Positions 37,901 through 46,822 of a stretch of 64,000 bases of DNA are shown here, piece after piece (within the stretch, counting starts at the first letter, position 1; every line of letters starts with the position of its first letter). The stretch is from Streptomyces sp. ISL-87 (lineage in GTDB: Bacteria; Actinomycetota; Actinomycetes; Streptomycetales; Streptomycetaceae). The notes below the pieces were generated by a model. It saw only the letters and a list, made by a program, of their open reading frames with translations. It was not told the DNA's origin and ran no database searches. Location: the NCBI RefSeq assembly GCF_018614095.1, contig NZ_JAGGOY010000097.1:43526-107525 (forward strand). Reading direction: 5' to 3'. The translations under genes and the position numbers were made by a program.

Positions 37901-40900
37901 GCGTCCACCGCGCACCTCGTCACCCTCTCCGCCGTCACCGCCGGGCAACTCGTCGAGCAGGCCGAGCGCCTGATCGAGCACTGCGAGCAGCGGCCCGGGC
38001 TGGACCCGGGCGACATCGCCTTCACCCTCCTCCTCGGCCGCAGGCACCTCGCGCACCGGCTGGCCTTCGTCGTGCGCGACAGCGGGGAACTCGTCCGGAC
38101 CCTGCGCACCTGGCTCGACGGGGCGCAGAGCCCCCGCATGAGCGCCGGCGAGGTCCCCGCGCAGGGGATCGACGAGCGTGCCGCGCTGCGAAAGCTCGGC
38201 AACGACTCCCTCCGGCAGGCCGCCACCGACCCGGCATCGCGCACCGAGCTGCTGTCGACCGTCGCGGACCTCTACGTGCAGGGCTACGACCTGGACTACG
38301 CCGCCCTCTTCGCCGCGGACCACCACGCGCGCGTACCCCTGCCGACCTACCCGTTCGCCCGTGAGCGGTACTGGGTGTCCGATCAGCGGGCACTCGCCGC
38401 GGCTCGCCCCGGCACGGCCGAGCCGCACCCGCTGCTGCACGAAGACGTCTCGGACTTCGGCGCCCGGCGCTACCGCACGCGGTTCACCGGCGAGGAGCAC
38501 TACCTCACCGACCACGTGGTCAAGGGGCGGAAGGTGCTGCCGGGCGTCGCCTGCCTGGAGATGGCGCGGGCCGCAGCCGCCCTGACGCTGGGAACGCCCG
38601 AGCCCGGTGGCGGCGCCGACGCCCTCGCCCTTCGCAACGTGGTGTGGGCGCGGCCCGTGGCCGTGGACGATGAGCCCGTCACCCTCGTCACGTCCCTCGT
38701 GCCCACGGGCCCCGACGAAGCCGACTACGAGATCACCGGCACGCCCGGTCCGGGGCCCGGCGCCGCCCCGGTGGTGCACAGTCAGGGGCAGGTGGTGCGC
38801 AGGGCAGTGGCGCCGGCGCTGCTCGACGTTCCGGCCCTCCGTGCCGCGTGCGGCCAGGGGGAGCTGACCGCGGCCGAGCTGTACCGGGCGTACGAGGCCA
38901 TCGGGTTCCGCTACGGCCCCTCGCACCGGGGCCTGGAGCGGCTGCACGTCGGCCGCGGCCAGATCCTGGCCCGCCTCGTCCTGCCCGGCTCGGTCCGCGC
39001 GGCTCGCGGCGCGTTCGTCCTGCATCCGAGCCTGCTCGACGCGACCCTGCAGGCATCGCTCGGCATCGGTCTCGCGACCGGGGCGGCCGAAGCACTCGAC
39101 GTGTCCGGCATGAAGCCCTCCCTCCCGTTCGCCCTGGACGAGCTCGAAGTGCTCGGCGACTGCCCGGAGTCGATGTGGGCCTGGATCCGCTTCAGCGCGG
39201 GCTCCCGGGCGGACGGGACGGTCTTCAAGCTCGACATCGACCTCTGCGACGACCAGGGACGGGTCTGCGTCCGCATACGGGGCATGTCCTACCGGGTCCT
39301 TGAGGGCGAGGTCGGCGGTACCGGACCGGATGAGGTGTCCTGCGTGAGCTTCCTGCCGGTCTGGCGGGAAGCCTTCCCCGGAGGCGACCCGGACGTCGAA
39401 CCGCGGGAACGCGTCGTGCTGCTGCCCGACCTGCCCGACCTCGGCGAACTCCTCGCCCGGCAGGATCCGGCGGCGCGGCTGCTGCGGCTGACCTCCGCCG
39501 CGCCCGGGATCGCGGAGCGGTTCACCGAGTACACCGTCCAGGCGCTGGACCACCTGCGCCGCCTGATGGCCGAGGGCGTACGGCACGGGGTCCGCGTCCA
39601 GCTCGTCGTCCCCGACGAGAGCGGACTCGCCACCACCCGCGGCCTGCTCGGGCTGCTGAAGTCGGCGCAGGCGGAAGAGCCGGGGCTGCTGCCGCAGGTC
39701 GTGGTCGTCGACCCGGACGAGACCGCCGAGCAGATGATGTTCCGCCTCGCCGCCGCGCGCCGGCATCCCGACGCGTCCTGCCTGCGGTTCAGGGCCGGCC
39801 GCGTGGAGGCACTCGGCTGGCGCGAGGACGACACGCCTGCGGAGGCCCGGGTGCCCTGGCGCAGTGGCGGCGTCTACCTCGTCACGGGCGGACTGGGCGG
39901 CCTCGGCACGCTCGTCGCGCGGGACATGGCCGCCTGCGTGCGCGACGTCAAGATCGTCCTGGCGGGCCGTTCACCGCTCGGACCCGAACAGGAGTCCGTC
40001 CTGGACGCGCTGCGCGACCAGGGAGCCGACGTCCGCCACGCGCGGGTCGACGTCACCCGGGCCGCCGCCGTGCGCTCCCTGGTGGACGGCATCCTGCGGG
40101 AGCACGGCACCCTGCACGGCATCATCCACGCGGCCGGGGTGCTCCGCGACGGCCTCGTACGCGGCAAGACCGCCGAAGAGTGCCGCGCGGTCCTCGCGCC
40201 GAAGGTCGCCGGCCTGGTGAACCTGGACGAGGCCAGCAAGGACGTACCGCTGGACTTCCTGCTGTCGTTCTCCGGCGCGGCAGGGGTGTTCGGCAACGCC
40301 GGGCAGAGCGACTACGCGGCGGCCAACGCGTTCCTGGACGCCTACACGCACCACCGGCGGCAGCTGGTCGACCGCGGTGAGCGCTCGGGGGCCTCCGTGT
40401 CGGTCGACTGGCCGCTGTGGGCCGAGGGCGGGATGCGGGTGGACCCCGGTACCGAGGCGGTGATGCGCGAGCGGCTGGGCATGGCACCCATGCCGACCAC
40501 CGAGGGCATGGGCGCGCTGTACGCCGCTCTGGCGGCGCCGCACAGCCAGGTCCTGGTCGTCGCGGGCGACGCCGGCCGGATCAGGCGCACCGTGCTGGGC
40601 CGGCCCGCGGCGCCCGAGGCGCCCCGGCCCGCACCGCCGCGGTCGGCCGCCCCGGTGGAAGCCCCGGCTGCCGGCCGGTCCCGCCGGGCGACGGGCGACG
40701 CGTCCGACCCGGTGCGTACCGCCCTGGTCGCGCGCCTCCGGCAGACCCTGAGCGAGGTGATCCAGCTGCCCGGTCACCGGATCGACGCGGCGGCGCCCTT
40801 CGAGCAGTTCGGCATCGACTCGGTGCTGGCGCTCTCCCTCACCAACCGGCTGGAGGCCGATTTCGGCTCGCTGTCGAAGACGCTCTTCTTCGAGTACCGC

Positions 40901-43900
40901 AACCTCCACGAGCTGAGCGCCTACTTCCTCCAGGCCCACGCGGACGCGGTCCGGATGGTCGTCGGCGACCACGGCGAGCCCGACCGGTCCCCCGCGCCCG
41001 AGGGCGGAGCCCCGGTCACCGTCGTACGGCCCTCGGCGCCGCTCGTGGTGCCGTCACCGGCCGAGCCGGTGCGGCCCGCGACCCGCGAGGACGCGATCGC
41101 CGTGATCGGACTCGCCGGCCGCTACCCCGGCGCGGAGGACCTGGACGGATTCTGGGAGAACCTGGCCGCGGGACGGGACTGCGTGACGGAGGTGCCCCCG
41201 GACCGCTGGGAGCACCGCCCCTCCGGCGGCTCCGACCGGAACCAGCCCGGCGGCGCCCCCGCCCAGTGGGGCGGATTCCTCGATGGTGCGGCCGATTTCG
41301 ACGCACCATTCTTCAACGTCTCACCGCGCGAAGCCGCGATCATGGATCCGCAGACGCGCCTGTTCCTGGAGTGCGTCTGGACCCTGCTGGAGGACTCCGG
41401 CTACACCCGGGACCGGCTGCGCGACGTGCACGGGAGCCGGGTCGGCGTTTACGTCGGCGCGATGTACCAGCACTACCAGCTGCTGTCGTCCGACCTCGTG
41501 CACGAGTCCATCACGTCGGTGATGAGCTACAGCGCCATCGCCAACCGGGTCTCGCACTTCTTCGACCTGCAGGGGCCGAGCCTCGCGATCGACACCACCT
41601 GCTCCTCGTCGCTGGTGGCGATCCACATGGCCTGCGAGGAACTGCGCAGGGGCGGCAGCGAGATGATGATCGCCGGTGGCGTCAACCTCTCCCTGCACCC
41701 CAAGAAGTACCAGGGGCTGAGCCTGACCGGCCTCACGGGGAGCGGCCGCGACAGCCGGGCCCTCCTCGACGGGGACGGTTTCATCTGCGCGGAGGGCGTC
41801 GGAGCGGTGCTGCTGAAGCCGCTGTCCAGCGCCGTCCGCGACGGGGACGAGATCCTCGCCGTCATCCGGTCGAGCGCGACCAACCACAAGGGCCGCACCA
41901 GTGGCCCCATGGTGCCCAGCCCGGCCCGGCAGGAGCGGCTGATCGTGGAGAACCTGGAGCGGGCGGGCATCCACCCGCGCACGATCAGCTATGCCGAGGT
42001 GTCGGCCAACGGTTCCCAGATGGGCGACGCCATCGAATTCGCGGCGCTGCGGGACGCCTTCGGCGAGCACACCCGCGACGAGGGGTTCTGTGCCGTCGGC
42101 ACGGTCAAGTCCACCCTGGGCAACATGGAGGCGGCCTCGGGCATAGCCCAGCTGAGCAAGGTCGTCCTGCAGCTCGGGCACCGCCGGCTCGTCCCCTTCG
42201 TCGGGAAGGGCCGCCTCAACCCGGGGGTGGAACTCGCGGGCACCGCGTTCTACCTGCCGCAGGAGGCGGAGCCGTGGCACCGGCCCGTCGTGAACCTCGA
42301 CGGCCAGGAACGGGAGTATCCGCTGCGGGCGACCATCAACTCCTTCGGAGCGGGCGGCTCCAACGCCCATCTGATCGTGGAGGAGTACGTGGGGGAGCCC
42401 GGGGCCGATGACGCCGCCGCACCGGGGCCCCTGGACGCCCACCCGATGCCACAGATCGTGCTCCTCTCCGCGCGCACCGAGGACCGGCTGAGGGCCGTCG
42501 CGAGCCGGCTGCTGGAGTTCGTGCCCACGCAGGCGGACCTGTCCCTTGAGGACCTCGCCCACACACTCCAGTGCGGGCGCGAGGCCATGCACTCCCGGCT
42601 CGCGCTGGTGGCGGGGAACCTCAAGGAGCTCGTCGAGGGCCTCGCCCACTACCTCGACGGTTCCGGGGGGACCGCCCCCGTACCGCTGTTCACCGGCGAC
42701 GCCGGGCGGAACGACCCGGACCTCGAACTGCTGCTCGGCGGACGGGCCGGGGAGGCGTTGGTCCGCGAGCTGCTGGCCGAGAACCACCTGGAGAAGCTGG
42801 CCCTGTTGTGGGCGCGGGGTGGGAAGGTGCCCTGGGCGTCGGCACGGCGCGGCGAGCGGAACCCGCGGATGCTCCGGTCGCTGCCGGCCTACCCCTTCGA
42901 CCGGAAGCGGTACTGGGTGCCCGTGCCGCCGGGAGGGGACGCCACGACCACGATCGCCGCTCCGGCGGCGACTGCTCCGGCGGCCGTCACCGCTCCGGCT
43001 ACGGGCACCGCTCCGGCCGGCGGAGCCGCGGACCGGATCACGGTCGTCGTCGCCGAGCTGCTGGGGATGCGGACGAACGAACTCGACCTCGCGACGCCGC
43101 TGGAGGACCTCGGCTTCAGCTCGATCCACGCCACGCAGCTGCTCCAGGCGCTGCAGGCCGAGGTCGACCCCACGGCCGATCTCGATGCGCTGAGCGAGTG
43201 CCGGTCGACCCGGGACCTGTTGCGGCGATTCGGGTCCGGGGCCGGCGCATCCGCCGGGTCCGGGACGGCGCCCGTCGCGCCGGTGCGCATCCCCGAGGTC
43301 GTTCACCTGGGCGGTGGACGCGAGGGCCGACCGGTCTTCTGGTTCCACGGCGGGCTCGGCGGGGTGGAGGTCTACGCGACGGTCACCGACTGCATCGAGC
43401 GGCCCTTCTACGGGATCCAGGCCCGTGGCTGGATGACGAACAGCGAGCCACTGCACGGGATCCCGGCGCTGGCGACGCACTACGCGCAGATCATCCGCAC
43501 GGTCCAGCCCGAGGGGCCCTACGACCTCGGCGGCTACTCGTTCGGCGGCCTGCTGGCCTACGAGGTGACCCGCCGGCTCCAGGAGCAGGGCGGGACGGTC
43601 GAGAGCATCGTCATGGTGGACACCTACGACGACAGCGTCGGGGACGTGACCATGTCGCGCACCGACATGCTGCTGCAGCAGGTCAACGCCCTGCTGTTCG
43701 CCGCCTCCAAGCCGGCTCCGAAGGACTTCGCCACCACGCTGTTGTCCGTCCGCGAGGTCGACTGGGACCAGGAGGAGGACGACCTGCTCGACCAGATGCT
43801 CACCCTCGCGCGACAGCGCGGGCTGAAGGGGGACGCGCAGACGCTGCGCGCCCGGGTGCTGCGCAATCTGGGAGTCCAGGAGGCCTACGGACTGCTGGAC

Positions 43901-44242
43901 TACGACATCACGCCGCTTCCCCGGCCGGAATCGGTCGCCTGCTTCTACTTCCGCAACCGGAGCGGCCTGTTCTACGGGGAGATGGAGCCGCTTTTCTCCA
44001 CGCAGAAGGACGGAGCGGTCCTGGACAACGCCGTCTACTGGGCGGAGTGGCAGCGGCAGCTGCCGAACTTCCACCAGGTCGACGTGGACTCGGCGAACCA
44101 CTTCGTGATGCTCGGCGACCCGGCGGCACTCACCACCGTCCGGTCCTTCTGCAAGCTGCTCTACTCCGGCAAGCGGGACAGGCGCCTCCCCGTGGCGAAG
44201 GCGTGGGCCACCCGCCACCAGAAGGCGCGGGACACGAAATGA
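34988..44242 (+). CDS. Trans-AT PKS protein E: cMT-ACP / KS-DH-KR-ACP / KS0-ACP-TE
   Basis: 3084 residues; ATG 34988 is one base after the stop of D and about 10 bases after GGGGG. Domains: C-methyltransferase 45-385 (EIGAGTGG near 208), completing the KS-KR module of D; ACP Ser 459 (no Trp flag); KS 548-965 (Cys 708, EAHGTGT, SNLGH); DH 1146-1440 (His 1176, DATLQ); KR 1445-1825 (B-type); ACP Ser 1945; KS 2035-2470 with Cys 2205 but Ser 2339 for the first His (EVSANGS) and STLGN for SNIGH, so both catalytic His are lost and it cannot extend; ACP Ser 2712 in an atypical FSSI context (Asp before Ser replaced); thioesterase 2775-3065 with Ser 2851 (GYSFGG) and His 3038. This is the terminal protein: the KS0 passes the finished chain to the ACP, and the TE releases it as an acid or macrolactone. 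Confidence 0.95.
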   Translation: MLNDIRREAITMVPEGTRVPLRHLCREQAGTTGPAPGASPGAAADVDEDLLSRLLFLQLKSAGQLSGEAPAPLPGGGLRRWLDESVRRLRAGGFLSGSPSRPVPAVTVDSSATWSQWEQYGAGAQGDAAQRARFTLLDATLRALSGILRGEVLATDVMFPDSSMELVERIYRDNPLSDCFNGILADAVAAVVREIVRADPAARIRILEIGAGTGGGSVTVLERLEPFAAHVETYSYTDLSKSFLMYAEAEYGPRHPYLDYRLFDVEEPLAAQGIAPGSYDLVLATNVLHATKDIRRTLRNAKGALKRHGVLLANELSTHSLFTHLTFGLLDGWWLYEDDELRMPGGPGLSPDTWEEVLDDEGFGSVSFPARRLHELGYQVIAAASDGLVRQEEQEAAAPTGETVGEGLVRPGVQEAAASGDAPEQRVRETIFEQLRLSLKIDRSQIAADDAFMDYGVDSIIGVRLIQEINRALGTDLATTDLFDHGSVSRLARHIVDHALPAAPAAPAVPLPTGQRVAPEELAPPSAASRRAARPDAGRTAAGGPSREPIAVVGMSGRFAGSAGVEQLWEHLAQGHDLTGPVLRWDLSGYRPADAQSCERGSFIDGIDRFDPAFFNISGVEATYMDPQQRLFLEESWKALEDAGYAGSGTRGRRVGVYVGCQESGYAQLFGAEAPPQSMWGNALSAMPARISYHLDLQGPAIAVDTACSSSLVALHLACQGLWGGETEMALAGGVSLQCTPQFYVLAGRAGMLSPSGRCHTFDDRADGFVPGEGVGVLVLKRLSDALADGDHIRGVISGSGINQDGASNGITAPSAASQERLETSVYDTFGIRPDDIQMMEAHGTGTELGDPIEYRALQRAFRRYTDRRDYCALGSVKSNLGHTITAAGVAGAIKVLLSLEHRTIPPSINFERANAHIDMSDTPFYVNTVNRPWAAGNDGTRRAAVSSFGVSGTNAHIVFEEAPAAARPSTASTAHLVTLSAVTAGQLVEQAERLIEHCEQRPGLDPGDIAFTLLLGRRHLAHRLAFVVRDSGELVRTLRTWLDGAQSPRMSAGEVPAQGIDERAALRKLGNDSLRQAATDPASRTELLSTVADLYVQGYDLDYAALFAADHHARVPLPTYPFARERYWVSDQRALAAARPGTAEPHPLLHEDVSDFGARRYRTRFTGEEHYLTDHVVKGRKVLPGVACLEMARAAAALTLGTPEPGGGADALALRNVVWARPVAVDDEPVTLVTSLVPTGPDEADYEITGTPGPGPGAAPVVHSQGQVVRRAVAPALLDVPALRAACGQGELTAAELYRAYEAIGFRYGPSHRGLERLHVGRGQILARLVLPGSVRAARGAFVLHPSLLDATLQASLGIGLATGAAEALDVSGMKPSLPFALDELEVLGDCPESMWAWIRFSAGSRADGTVFKLDIDLCDDQGRVCVRIRGMSYRVLEGEVGGTGPDEVSCVSFLPVWREAFPGGDPDVEPRERVVLLPDLPDLGELLARQDPAARLLRLTSAAPGIAERFTEYTVQALDHLRRLMAEGVRHGVRVQLVVPDESGLATTRGLLGLLKSAQAEEPGLLPQVVVVDPDETAEQMMFRLAAARRHPDASCLRFRAGRVEALGWREDDTPAEARVPWRSGGVYLVTGGLGGLGTLVARDMAACVRDVKIVLAGRSPLGPEQESVLDALRDQGADVRHARVDVTRAAAVRSLVDGILREHGTLHGIIHAAGVLRDGLVRGKTAEECRAVLAPKVAGLVNLDEASKDVPLDFLLSFSGAAGVFGNAGQSDYAAANAFLDAYTHHRRQLVDRGERSGASVSVDWPLWAEGGMRVDPGTEAVMRERLGMAPMPTTEGMGALYAALAAPHSQVLVVAGDAGRIRRTVLGRPAAPEAPRPAPPRSAAPVEAPAAGRSRRATGDASDPVRTALVARLRQTLSEVIQLPGHRIDAAAPFEQFGIDSVLALSLTNRLEADFGSLSKTLFFEYRNLHELSAYFLQAHADAVRMVVGDHGEPDRSPAPEGGAPVTVVRPSAPLVVPSPAEPVRPATREDAIAVIGLAGRYPGAEDLDGFWENLAAGRDCVTEVPPDRWEHRPSGGSDRNQPGGAPAQWGGFLDGAADFDAPFFNVSPREAAIMDPQTRLFLECVWTLLEDSGYTRDRLRDVHGSRVGVYVGAMYQHYQLLSSDLVHESITSVMSYSAIANRVSHFFDLQGPSLAIDTTCSSSLVAIHMACEELRRGGSEMMIAGGVNLSLHPKKYQGLSLTGLTGSGRDSRALLDGDGFICAEGVGAVLLKPLSSAVRDGDEILAVIRSSATNHKGRTSGPMVPSPARQERLIVENLERAGIHPRTISYAEVSANGSQMGDAIEFAALRDAFGEHTRDEGFCAVGTVKSTLGNMEAASGIAQLSKVVLQLGHRRLVPFVGKGRLNPGVELAGTAFYLPQEAEPWHRPVVNLDGQEREYPLRATINSFGAGGSNAHLIVEEYVGEPGADDAAAPGPLDAHPMPQIVLLSARTEDRLRAVASRLLEFVPTQADLSLEDLAHTLQCGREAMHSRLALVAGNLKELVEGLAHYLDGSGGTAPVPLFTGDAGRNDPDLELLLGGRAGEALVRELLAENHLEKLALLWARGGKVPWASARRGERNPRMLRSLPAYPFDRKRYWVPVPPGGDATTTIAAPAATAPAAVTAPATGTAPAGGAADRITVVVAELLGMRTNELDLATPLEDLGFSSIHATQLLQALQAEVDPTADLDALSECRSTRDLLRRFGSGAGASAGSGTAPVAPVRIPEVVHLGGGREGRPVFWFHGGLGGVEVYATVTDCIERPFYGIQARGWMTNSEPLHGIPALATHYAQIIRTVQPEGPYDLGGYSFGGLLAYEVTRRLQEQGGTVESIVMVDTYDDSVGDVTMSRTDMLLQQVNALLFAASKPAPKDFATTLLSVREVDWDQEEDDLLDQMLTLARQRGLKGDAQTLRARVLRNLGVQEAYGLLDYDITPLPRPESVACFYFRNRSGLFYGEMEPLFSTQKDGAVLDNAVYWAEWQRQLPNFHQVDVDSANHFVMLGDPAALTTVRSFCKLLYSGKRDRRLPVAKAWATRHQKARDTK

Positions 44243-45603
44243 GCGCGAGGGGAGAACGTGGTGAGGACGCGGCAGGGCGGCTCGGCTGTGCGTCCTTCCG
44301 CCGGGACTTCGGCGTCGACTACGCCTACCTGGCGGGGTCGATGTACCGGGGTATCGCCTCGAAGGAGCTGGTGGTCGCCCTGGGGCGGGCGGGCTTCATG
44401 GGCTTCCTGGGCGCCGCCGGCCTGAACCCCGAGCGGGTGACGGACGACATCGTCCACATCCGGCGGCACCTGGAGCCCCACCAGCCCTTCGGAGTCAATC
44501 TGCTGTGTGACCTCCAGTACCCGGCACGGGAGACGGCCAACGTCGAGATGCTGCTCGCCCACGGTGTGCGCGTCATCGAGGCGTCGGCCTTCATCAAGGT
44601 CACCCCGGCCCTGGTCTTGTTCCATCTGTCGGGGCTGCGGGCCCGGCCGGGAGGCGGGGTCGCCCGTGACACGCGGATCGTCGCCAAGGTCTCGCGGCCC
44701 GAGGTGGCCGGCGAGTTCATGCGCCCCGCGCCGGAGGACGTGGTCGCCCGGCTGGTGGCCGAGGGCCGCGTCACGCGCGAGCAGGCCGCGCTGGCCCGGG
44801 GGGTTCCGGTGGCGCAGGACCTCACCGTCGAAGCGGATTCGGGGGGCCACACCGACCGCGGGGTGTCCACCGTGCTGCTGCCCTCGATGCAGAGCCTGCG
44901 GCTGCACATGACACGGCAGTTCGGCTACGGCGAGAAGATCCGTCTGGGGCTCGCCGGCGGGATCGGGACGCCGCAGGCGGTCGCCGCCGCCTTCGCCATG
45001 GGCGCCGACTTCGTCATGACCGGCTCCATCAACCAGTGCACGGCCGAGGCCGGCATCAGCGATGCGGTGAAGGACCGGTTGCAGACCATCGACGTCCAGG
45101 ACACCGACTACTGCCCGGCGGGCGACATGTTCGAGATCGGCGCCCTGGTCCAGGTCCTGAAGAAGGGCGTGCTGTTTCCCGCCCGGGCGAACCGGTTGCA
45201 CGCGTTGTACAAGAGGTACGACTCGTGGGAGGAGATACCGCAGGAGACCCGCAGGCAGATCCAGGACACCTACTTCAAGAAGAGCGTCGACGAGGTGTGG
45301 CGTGAAACCTGCGAGCACCTGCGGAAGACGGGCCGTGAGTCGGAGATCGAGCGGGCCGAGCGTAGTCCGAAGCGGCGCATGACTCTGATCTTCCGCTGGT
45401 ACTACGGCTACAGCAGCCGGCTGTCGTTCATGGACACCGATTTCGACCGGGCCAATGTGCAGATCCATACGGGGCCTGCGCTGGGGGCTTTCAATCAATG
45501 GGTGCGGGGCACGCCGTGGGAAAACTGGAGGAACCGCCATCCGGACCGGATGGCGATGAAGCTGATGCGTGAGGCGTCCTCGATTCTCTCGGGATGCAGG
45601 TAG
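44239..45603 (+). CDS. Trans-acting enoylreductase (PfaD-like, FMN-dependent)
   Basis: 454 residues. The ATG overlaps the stop of gene E (ATGA). It is a TIM-barrel enoylreductase of the PfaD / nitronate-monooxygenase-like family, visible from the N-terminal FGVDYAYLAG, GSMYRGIAS and GFMGFLGAAG blocks, GGIGTPQAV near 240 and the family-specific C-terminal half (FKKSVDEVW, PWENWRNRHP). In trans-AT pathways such proteins reduce ACP-bound enoyl intermediates in trans with NAD(P)H and FMN. No ER domain exists in the visible modules, so it may act on a DH-KR module here or upstream of the window. Length is usual for the stand-alone family. Confidence 0.93.
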   Translation: MSARGERGEDAAGRLGCASFRRDFGVDYAYLAGSMYRGIASKELVVALGRAGFMGFLGAAGLNPERVTDDIVHIRRHLEPHQPFGVNLLCDLQYPARETANVEMLLAHGVRVIEASAFIKVTPALVLFHLSGLRARPGGGVARDTRIVAKVSRPEVAGEFMRPAPEDVVARLVAEGRVTREQAALARGVPVAQDLTVEADSGGHTDRGVSTVLLPSMQSLRLHMTRQFGYGEKIRLGLAGGIGTPQAVAAAFAMGADFVMTGSINQCTAEAGISDAVKDRLQTIDVQDTDYCPAGDMFEIGALVQVLKKGVLFPARANRLHALYKRYDSWEEIPQETRRQIQDTYFKKSVDEVWRETCEHLRKTGRESEIERAERSPKRRMTLIFRWYYGYSSRLSFMDTDFDRANVQIHTGPALGAFNQWVRGTPWENWRNRHPDRMAMKLMREASSILSGCR

Positions 45604-45692
45604 CCGCGGGCGTATATTTTCTGGCAGAGTGAGGCGAAGCATGATCGCGGTCTTCGGGACCAAATGAGAAGGATGACGGGAAAGGATTTACC

Positions 45693-46781
45693 GTGAGGGC
45701 CTATATCTTCCCCGGGCAGGGGGCGCAGCAGAAGGGAATGGGTGCTTCCCTTTTCGATGAATTCGCGGATCTCACCCGCTCGGCCGACTCGATTCTGGGT
45801 TACTCCATCAAGGACCTCTGTCGGGAGGATCCAGACGGACTGCTCGGCCAGACGCAGTACACACAGCCCGCGATGTATGTCGTCAATGCCCTGTCCTACT
45901 ACCAGAAGCTCCGCGAGACCGGTCTGGTGCCGGACTTCGTCGCAGGTCACAGCCTTGGTGAGTACAACGCGCTGCTGGCGGCCGAGGTGTTTGACTTCGA
46001 GACCGGCCTGCGGCTGGTCCGCAAGCGCGGAGAGCTGATGGGCCGGGCTTCGGGCGGCGGGATGGCAGCCGTGCTGAACGCCTCGGAGTCGGAGATCCGG
46101 ACCATCCTCGCGGAGAACGGGCTCGACTCCGTCGATCTGGCGAACTTCAACACGCCGTCGCAGGTGGTGATTTCCGGCCGCGCCGAGGACATCGAGGCTG
46201 CGAAGCCGCTGTTCCAGACCGGAAACCACCTGTTCATGCCGCTGAGGACGAGCGGGGCCTTCCATTCCCGGTACATGGAGCCGGCCCGCGTGGAGTTCGA
46301 AGATTTCCTTGCAGGAATGACCTTCTCGAAGCCGCGCATTCCGGTGGTCTCCAATGTGACCGCGAGGGTCTATGAGGATCACCTCGTCAAGGAGAACCTG
46401 ACGAAGCAGATGGTGCAGGCCGTGCGGTGGTCGGACACCATGGAGCACCTCCTCGCATACTCCGGAATGGAATTCGAGGAGATCGGTCACGGGAATGTGC
46501 TGACCAAGTTGCTGCAAAAGATCCGCCGCGAACTCAAAAGTGAGAATAAACCCCTGCCGCGTGTCGCGCAGACGGCCGAGAGTGCCGGGGAAATGGTCCG
46601 GAACTGGAATGAGCGATATGCGATCGGTAATCGCTTCCGCTCTACCACCGGAAACTACGGGCACCTGGAGACCGCCACGCCGGCAGCCGTCCTCTTCGGA
46701 CACCGGGCGGCCGTCTATATGCAGGGATATCGCGGGTACTTCGATCTCCAGGAACTGGAGCCGGTCCCGGCAGCGCAGTGA
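45693..46781 (+). CDS. Trans-acting acyltransferase (malonyl-CoA:ACP transacylase)
   Basis: 362 residues. GTG 45693 was chosen because GGGAAAGG precedes it and the protein begins with the family N-terminus FPGQGAQ. The nucleophile is Ser 87 in GHSLGEY and the catalytic His 191 in GAFHSRYM; GAFH is typical of malonyl-specific ATs. It should load malonyl units onto the AT-less modules. After about residue 285 there is an extra tail of some 75 residues with an NRFRSTTGNYGH segment, as in trans-ATs that carry a C-terminal extension. The 89-base gap before it is the largest within the trans-acting gene group. Codon use is less GC-biased than in the PKS genes. Confidence 0.93.
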   Translation: MRAYIFPGQGAQQKGMGASLFDEFADLTRSADSILGYSIKDLCREDPDGLLGQTQYTQPAMYVVNALSYYQKLRETGLVPDFVAGHSLGEYNALLAAEVFDFETGLRLVRKRGELMGRASGGGMAAVLNASESEIRTILAENGLDSVDLANFNTPSQVVISGRAEDIEAAKPLFQTGNHLFMPLRTSGAFHSRYMEPARVEFEDFLAGMTFSKPRIPVVSNVTARVYEDHLVKENLTKQMVQAVRWSDTMEHLLAYSGMEFEEIGHGNVLTKLLQKIRRELKSENKPLPRVAQTAESAGEMVRNWNERYAIGNRFRSTTGNYGHLETATPAAVLFGHRAAVYMQGYRGYFDLQELEPVPAAQ

Positions 46782-46822
46782 ATCGGACCGCAATCGAACG
46801 GCAAGCTCCAGGGAGAGAACCC

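Noticed and set aside
42571..44238. Upstream extension of the enoylreductase frame
   Set aside because: It overlaps the ACP-TE end of protein E and has no ER-like sequence. The ATGA at 44239 is the natural start.
45604..45692. Possible promoter before the AT gene (cgtatattttctgg)
   Set aside because: An AT-rich -10-like stretch exists, but I see no -35 at the right distance, and the gap is short enough for read-through from the PKS genes.
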